A stretch of DNA of 64,000 nt from CAYQTL01 sp964420405. GTDB lineage: Bacteria > Acidobacteriota > Thermoanaerobaculia > Thermoanaerobaculales > Sulfomarinibacteraceae. Below, piece by piece: positions 60,923 to 64,000 of the stretch. The DNA is taken from assembly GCA_964420405.1 (NCBI GenBank), contig CAYQTL010000008.1, positions 71,226-135,225 on the forward strand, written 5' to 3'. Numbering within the stretch: the stretch's first letter is position 1; the number at the start of each line of letters is the position of its first letter. Under the pieces are notes generated by a model, which did no database searches, had not been told where the DNA came from, and saw only the letters and a program-made list of their open reading frames with translations. Made by a program: the position numbers and the translations under genes.

Positions 60923-61774
60923 CTACTCGAACGGCCGCTGGTCCGCGTCGGGACCGACCTGGCGCCCGAGGTCGAGGCAGCGGCGGTACGCGGCCCACAC
61001 CGCGTCCGACAGGACCGTCCGCATGCGACCCTTCTCCAGCTGGTACTGCGCCGACGCGGTGGTGCCGCCCGGCGAGGTGACCTGGTTGCGCAACGCCGCG
61101 GGATGCTCGGGAGACGCCGCCGCGTACTCGACCGCGCCGCGCATGGTCTCCAGCACCAGCCGGCTGGCGACCCGGCGCGAGAACCCGAGGTGGACCCCGG
61201 CGTCGATCAGCGCCTCCATGAACAGGAACACGTACGCAGGGCCCGTCCCGGAGAGGGCGGTCGCCATGTCGAGCTCGTGCTCGTGGCTGACGTACTCCTC
61301 GGCGCCGAACGCCGACAGGAGGGCGCGCACCACCTCGCGGTCCCGCTCGCCCACCGCCTCGGTGGCGGCCCAGACTGTGATCCCCCGCCCGATCCGCCCT
61401 GGCGTGTTGGGCATCGCCCGCACCACGCGGGGCGTCCCGAGCACCCGCGCGACGTGGGCCAGCCGCACGCCGGCGGCGATGGTCACCACCAGGGCGCCCG
61501 GGTCGACCGCGCCCACCAGGTCGCCGAGCACCTCGTCGACGACCTGCGGCTTGACGGCGATCACGACGACCGTCGCGCCACCCGCGGCGTCGGCGTTGGC
61601 CGCCGCGGCGCGCACCCCGTGACGCGCCGTCAGCTCGTCGCGGCGCTCGGACCTGGGATGGCTGACGACCACGTGCTCCGCCGCGAGACGGTCGCCCCGT
61701 CGCAGGCCCGCCACGATCGCCTCGCCCATCGTTCCGCACCCGATCACCGCCACAGCGTGGTCCGCCAACGGCAT
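60923..61774 (-). CDS. proC: Pyrroline-5-carboxylate reductase
   Basis: Final step of proline synthesis. 283 residues. NADPH loop GCGTMGEAIV, VVIAVKPQVV, MPNTPGRIG, SGTGPAYVFLFMEALIDAG, and QVTSPGGTTASA, all ProC signatures. GGGAGGA lies upstream of the ATG, and an internal -10-like TATCCT is at 61804-61809. Third gene after rnd and a HAD hydrolase. Confidence 0.96.
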   Translation of the reverse strand: MPLADHAVAVIGCGTMGEAIVAGLRRGDRLAAEHVVVSHPRSERRDELTARHGVRAAAANADAAGGATVVVIAVKPQVVDEVLGDLVGAVDPGALVVTIAAGVRLAHVARVLGTPRVVRAMPNTPGRIGRGITVWAATEAVGERDREVVRALLSAFGAEEYVSHEHELDMATALSGTGPAYVFLFMEALIDAGVHLGFSRRVASRLVLETMRGAVEYAAASPEHPAALRNQVTSPGGTTASAQYQLEKGRMRTVLSDAVWAAYRRCLDLGRQVGPDADQRPFE

Positions 61775-61829
61775 GGCCCGGTTCCTCCCGAGGATGACGG
61801 CGGAGGATAGCAGAGCGGCCCCGGCGCTC

Positions 61830-62606
61830 TCAGAGACCGAGCCAACGGGGCAGGTCGGCGACCGAGTCGAGCACCGCGTCCGGAGGTCTGGGCAGGCGTG
61901 CGGCGGCGTCCTGCCGGAAGACCCCGGTCCGGACCGCGACCGCCGTCGCCCCGACGGCCTGGGCCCCGGCGACGTCGGTGTCGACGCCGTCGCCGACCAC
62001 CGCGACCGCCGGCAGCGGCACGCCGAGAGCTCCCGCCGCGGCTGCGAAGAACGCCGGGCTCGGCTTGCCGACCAGCACCGCCTCGACCTCGGCGGCGTAC
62101 TCCAACGCGGCGACGAAACCGCCGGCGTCCATCCGCATGCCGTCCCCGGGGTTCCACGCGCGGTTGCGGTGGACCGCCAGCAGCCGCGCGCCCCGCCGCA
62201 GCGCGAAGAACGCCCGGTTCAGCACCCCGTAGGTCCAGCCCTCGCCCAGGTCGCCCACCACCACCGCGTCGGGCCGCTCGTCCTCCGCCCTGAAGCCGGC
62301 GAACTCCTCGTGGGTCTGGGCCGGCAGGAGCAGCGACACCGACTCGACCCCTTCCGCGGCCAGCCATCGGACCGCCGCGACCGGTGCGGTGAGGAGCTCG
62401 CCCGCGTCCAGCTCGATGCCCATCCGGCCGAGCCGCTCGACCAGCGCCGAGCGCGGCCGTCGCGTCGTGTTGGTCGCGAACGCCAGCGGAATCCCCGCGC
62501 GCCGCAGCGCCGCGACCGCGTCGGCCGCTCCGGGGACCGGCGCCCCCTCCACGTAGAGGGTGCCGTCCAGGTCGACCAGGCACGCTGCGACCGGCGCCGC
62601 GGTCAC
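61830..62606 (-). CDS. HAD-family hydrolase, NagD-like
   Basis: 258 residues from GTG 62606, overlapping the rnd stop as GTGA. HAD motif I DLDGTLYVEG, motif II in FATNTTRRPR, Lys in VGKPSPAFF, motif IV in VGDGVDTDVAGA; a C2-type cap lies between II and the Lys. NagD-type enzymes dephosphorylate nucleotides or small phosphates; the substrate is unknown. Confidence 0.88.
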   Translation of the reverse strand: MTAAPVAACLVDLDGTLYVEGAPVPGAADAVAALRRAGIPLAFATNTTRRPRSALVERLGRMGIELDAGELLTAPVAAVRWLAAEGVESVSLLLPAQTHEEFAGFRAEDERPDAVVVGDLGEGWTYGVLNRAFFALRRGARLLAVHRNRAWNPGDGMRMDAGGFVAALEYAAEVEAVLVGKPSPAFFAAAAGALGVPLPAVAVVGDGVDTDVAGAQAVGATAVAVRTGVFRQDAAARLPRPPDAVLDSVADLPRWLGL

Positions 62607-63745
62607 CCCTCCTCCCCGAGCGCCGCGAGCACCTCGTCGCCGAGCTGCTCCAGCCGCCAGCCCGTGAGGCCGGCCGCCTCGAGGCCTCGCCGGTCGGCGG
62701 GCACGGGCTCGGCGAAGGCCACCTCCTGCAGGGTCGCCCTGGGGCACAGCAGACCGGGGGCCAGCCCGAGCTCGAGCGCGTGCCGGTCGCGCACGCCGGC
62801 CACCCGGTCGAGCCGCCGCCGCAGCTCCGCGGGCGGGGCCGGCTCCCTTCGCCCCTTGCGGAATGGCGGCGCCGACCACGGCCGCGACAGTCGTTCCAGC
62901 ACGGCGCGACCGAGCCGCCTGGCGAAGCGCGGACCGAGCCCGTCGACCGCCGCGACGCCGTCGAGGTCGTCCGGCGGACGCTCGGCGAGCGCCACGAGCG
63001 GCCGATTGCCGAGGATCCGGAACGGCGGCACGTCCTCCTGCTTGGCCCGCTCCTCGCGCCACTCGTACAGCGTGAAGGCCCGGTCCCGCGCCGCCCCCCG
63101 GAGCGACCGCACGCCCTTGACCCGTTCGAAGGCGTGCGGATCCAACTCGGACGGCTCGTGACGGACCTGCTCGAGAGCGCGGAACTCCTCCACCGCCCAC
63201 CCCCACCTGCCGAGGGCCTCGAGGCGCCGCCGGAGAATGCCCGCGAGCTGCTCCAACCAGGCGGTGTCGGCGGCGGCGTACTCCCGCAGCGCACGTCCGA
63301 CCGGCCGCGCCCCCCAGTCGGCGCGTTGGAAGCGCTTGTCGAGCTCGACTCCGAGGTCACGCTCCAGCAGCGCGGCCAGGCCGGTCTTCGGCTCTCCCAG
63401 CAGCAGCGCCATGATCTGCGTGTCCTCGAGGCCGTGGATGCGCACGCCGTAGTCGCGGTCGAGCACCCGGACGTCGTAGTCCGCGCCGTGCATCAGCACC
63501 GGAAGAGCCGGATCGCCGGCGACCGCCCACAGCGGCTCGAGGTCGTCCCGCCCCAATGCGAGCGGGTCGACCAGGAAGTGCTCGCCCGCGGTCGTCACCT
63601 GCACCAGGCAGGTCTTGTGGAAGTACGAGTGGAGCGAGTCCGCCTCGGTGTCCAGGGCGAACCGGCCGGAAGCGCGGCAGCGCGACGCCACCTCGGCGAC
63701 CCCGGCCGCCGTGTCGACCCAGCGCGGATGGAGCGATCCCTGCAC
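62603..63745 (-). CDS. rnd: Ribonuclease D
   Basis: 3'-5' exonuclease that trims tRNA and other RNAs. 380 residues from GTG 63745. DEDDy residues are in LDTEADS, HGADYDVRVLD and YAAADTAWL. The HRDC domain is at ~205-290 (YEWREERAKQEDVPPFRILGNRPL split), and a second HRDC-like part follows. The start is chosen because TACCAT lies seven bases upstream, the leaderless pattern; a longer frame to 63829 has no support. Confidence 0.93.
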   Translation of the reverse strand: MQGSLHPRWVDTAAGVAEVASRCRASGRFALDTEADSLHSYFHKTCLVQVTTAGEHFLVDPLALGRDDLEPLWAVAGDPALPVLMHGADYDVRVLDRDYGVRIHGLEDTQIMALLLGEPKTGLAALLERDLGVELDKRFQRADWGARPVGRALREYAAADTAWLEQLAGILRRRLEALGRWGWAVEEFRALEQVRHEPSELDPHAFERVKGVRSLRGAARDRAFTLYEWREERAKQEDVPPFRILGNRPLVALAERPPDDLDGVAAVDGLGPRFARRLGRAVLERLSRPWSAPPFRKGRREPAPPAELRRRLDRVAGVRDRHALELGLAPGLLCPRATLQEVAFAEPVPADRRGLEAAGLTGWRLEQLGDEVLAALGEEG

Positions 63746-63752
63746 GTCCGGG

Positions 63753-63758
63753 ATGGTA
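63753..63758 (-). promoter_or_regulatory. Candidate -10 box for leaderless rnd
   Basis: TACCAT in the context CCGC-TACCAT, seven bases before the GTG at 63745; no ribosome site. Confidence 0.4.
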
Positions 63759-63871
63759 GCGGATCGGAGCGATCCGCGTCCGCCGTCCCACGCCGGCTGA
63801 GCGGGCGAAGCGAGTCGCAAGCCCCCCACGAGGGCCGCAGACCGGCCGTCTCGTGAACGCCGGGCCGAGAG

Positions 63872-63914
63872 GGAGCAGCAGGGTCAGCGGCAGGGACAGC
63901 GGCAGCGTTCAGGG
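63872..63914 (-). repeat. Family B intergenic repeat, copy B6 (reverse, partial)
   Basis: CAGCAGGGTCAGCGGCAGG and GACAGCGGCAGCG: reverse complement of the CTGCCGCTGTCC hexamers. The last 250 bases of the window hold no gene. Confidence 0.55.
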
Positions 63915-64000
63915 TCTCGCGGATCCGATCCGTGTCTCCGGCGGACACCGTACTGCCGTCTCCCCCCCGCCAACCCGACTTCCGACTCCCGACTCCCGCC

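Overview
The window is 64 kb of very GC-rich, densely coding bacterial chromosome with about 55 protein genes. I saw no rRNA, tRNA, CRISPR array, transposase, integrase or phage gene. The encoded biology is that of an LPS-bearing diderm: lpxA, lpxD, fabZ, kdsC, lptE, bamA, skp, lolD and lolE are all present, with an OmpW-like outer-membrane protein and a lipoprotein Cu-Zn superoxide dismutase. Together with CarD, a sortilin-like beta-propeller protein, the GNAT-nitrilase fusion and secreted beta-helix proteins, this suggests an aerobic, protein-degrading Acidobacteriota-like organism (perhaps Thermoanaerobaculia). The lineage is inferred from gene content and codon usage, not from a marker gene tree.

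Layout. 1-3.8 kb: end of a hybrid histidine kinase, a DUF2062-methyltransferase and small membrane proteins. 4.3-6.2 kb: metG. 6.4-11.7 kb: a tightly overlapping minus-strand run (TPR protein, small Zn protein, class II aldolase, rarA, lptE, kdsC, thyA, folA). 11.8-19 kb: minus-strand genes for a coiled-coil protein, a dicarboxylate symporter, CarD, zinc-ribbon membrane proteins, a secreted beta-helix protein and a GNAT-nitrilase fusion. 19.3-28 kb: rocA, a sirtuin, a DUF523-DUF1722 protein, sodC and a 1105-residue beta-propeller protein. 28-34 kb: a dienelactone hydrolase-like lipoprotein, a D-lactate dehydrogenase fused to a cyclic-nucleotide-binding domain, kynureninase with a secreted kynurenine-formamidase-like hydrolase, and ompW. 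34.4-46 kb: one long envelope operon on the minus strand, lysS-lolE-lolD-clpC-bamA-skp-lpxD-fabZ-lpxA-DUF167. 46-64 kb: rluB, a GT-C glycosyltransferase, cca, an HD-GYP/HEAT pair, a dipeptidase, yccF, holC, murA, a second beta-helix protein, nfuA, a small periplasmic protein and rnd-HAD-proC.

Neighbouring genes are often coupled by 1-4 base overlaps of stop and start codons (GTGA, ATGA or TGATG). At least eight transcription units seem to start leaderless: a TAnnnT -10 box lies only 6-8 bases before the start codon, with no Shine-Dalgarno sequence between.

The most unusual feature is in the gaps between genes. Two families of intergenic repeats recur across the window. Family A is made of GGGATC/GGGAAC hexamers, often as 12-17 bp inverted arms 100-160 bp apart, and five copies carry four or more G-tracts spaced by exactly three bases. 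Family B is made of CTGNCG-type hexamers followed by a conserved GGCACGGACGCGG-like end. Six of the eight convergent gene junctions carry one or the other. Other points of interest are a MurA with Asp in place of the fosfomycin-target Cys, a ClpC-type unfoldase inserted into the lol-bam-lpx operon, and an HD-GYP protein with a degenerate motif that shares an N-terminal domain pattern with its HEAT-repeat partner.
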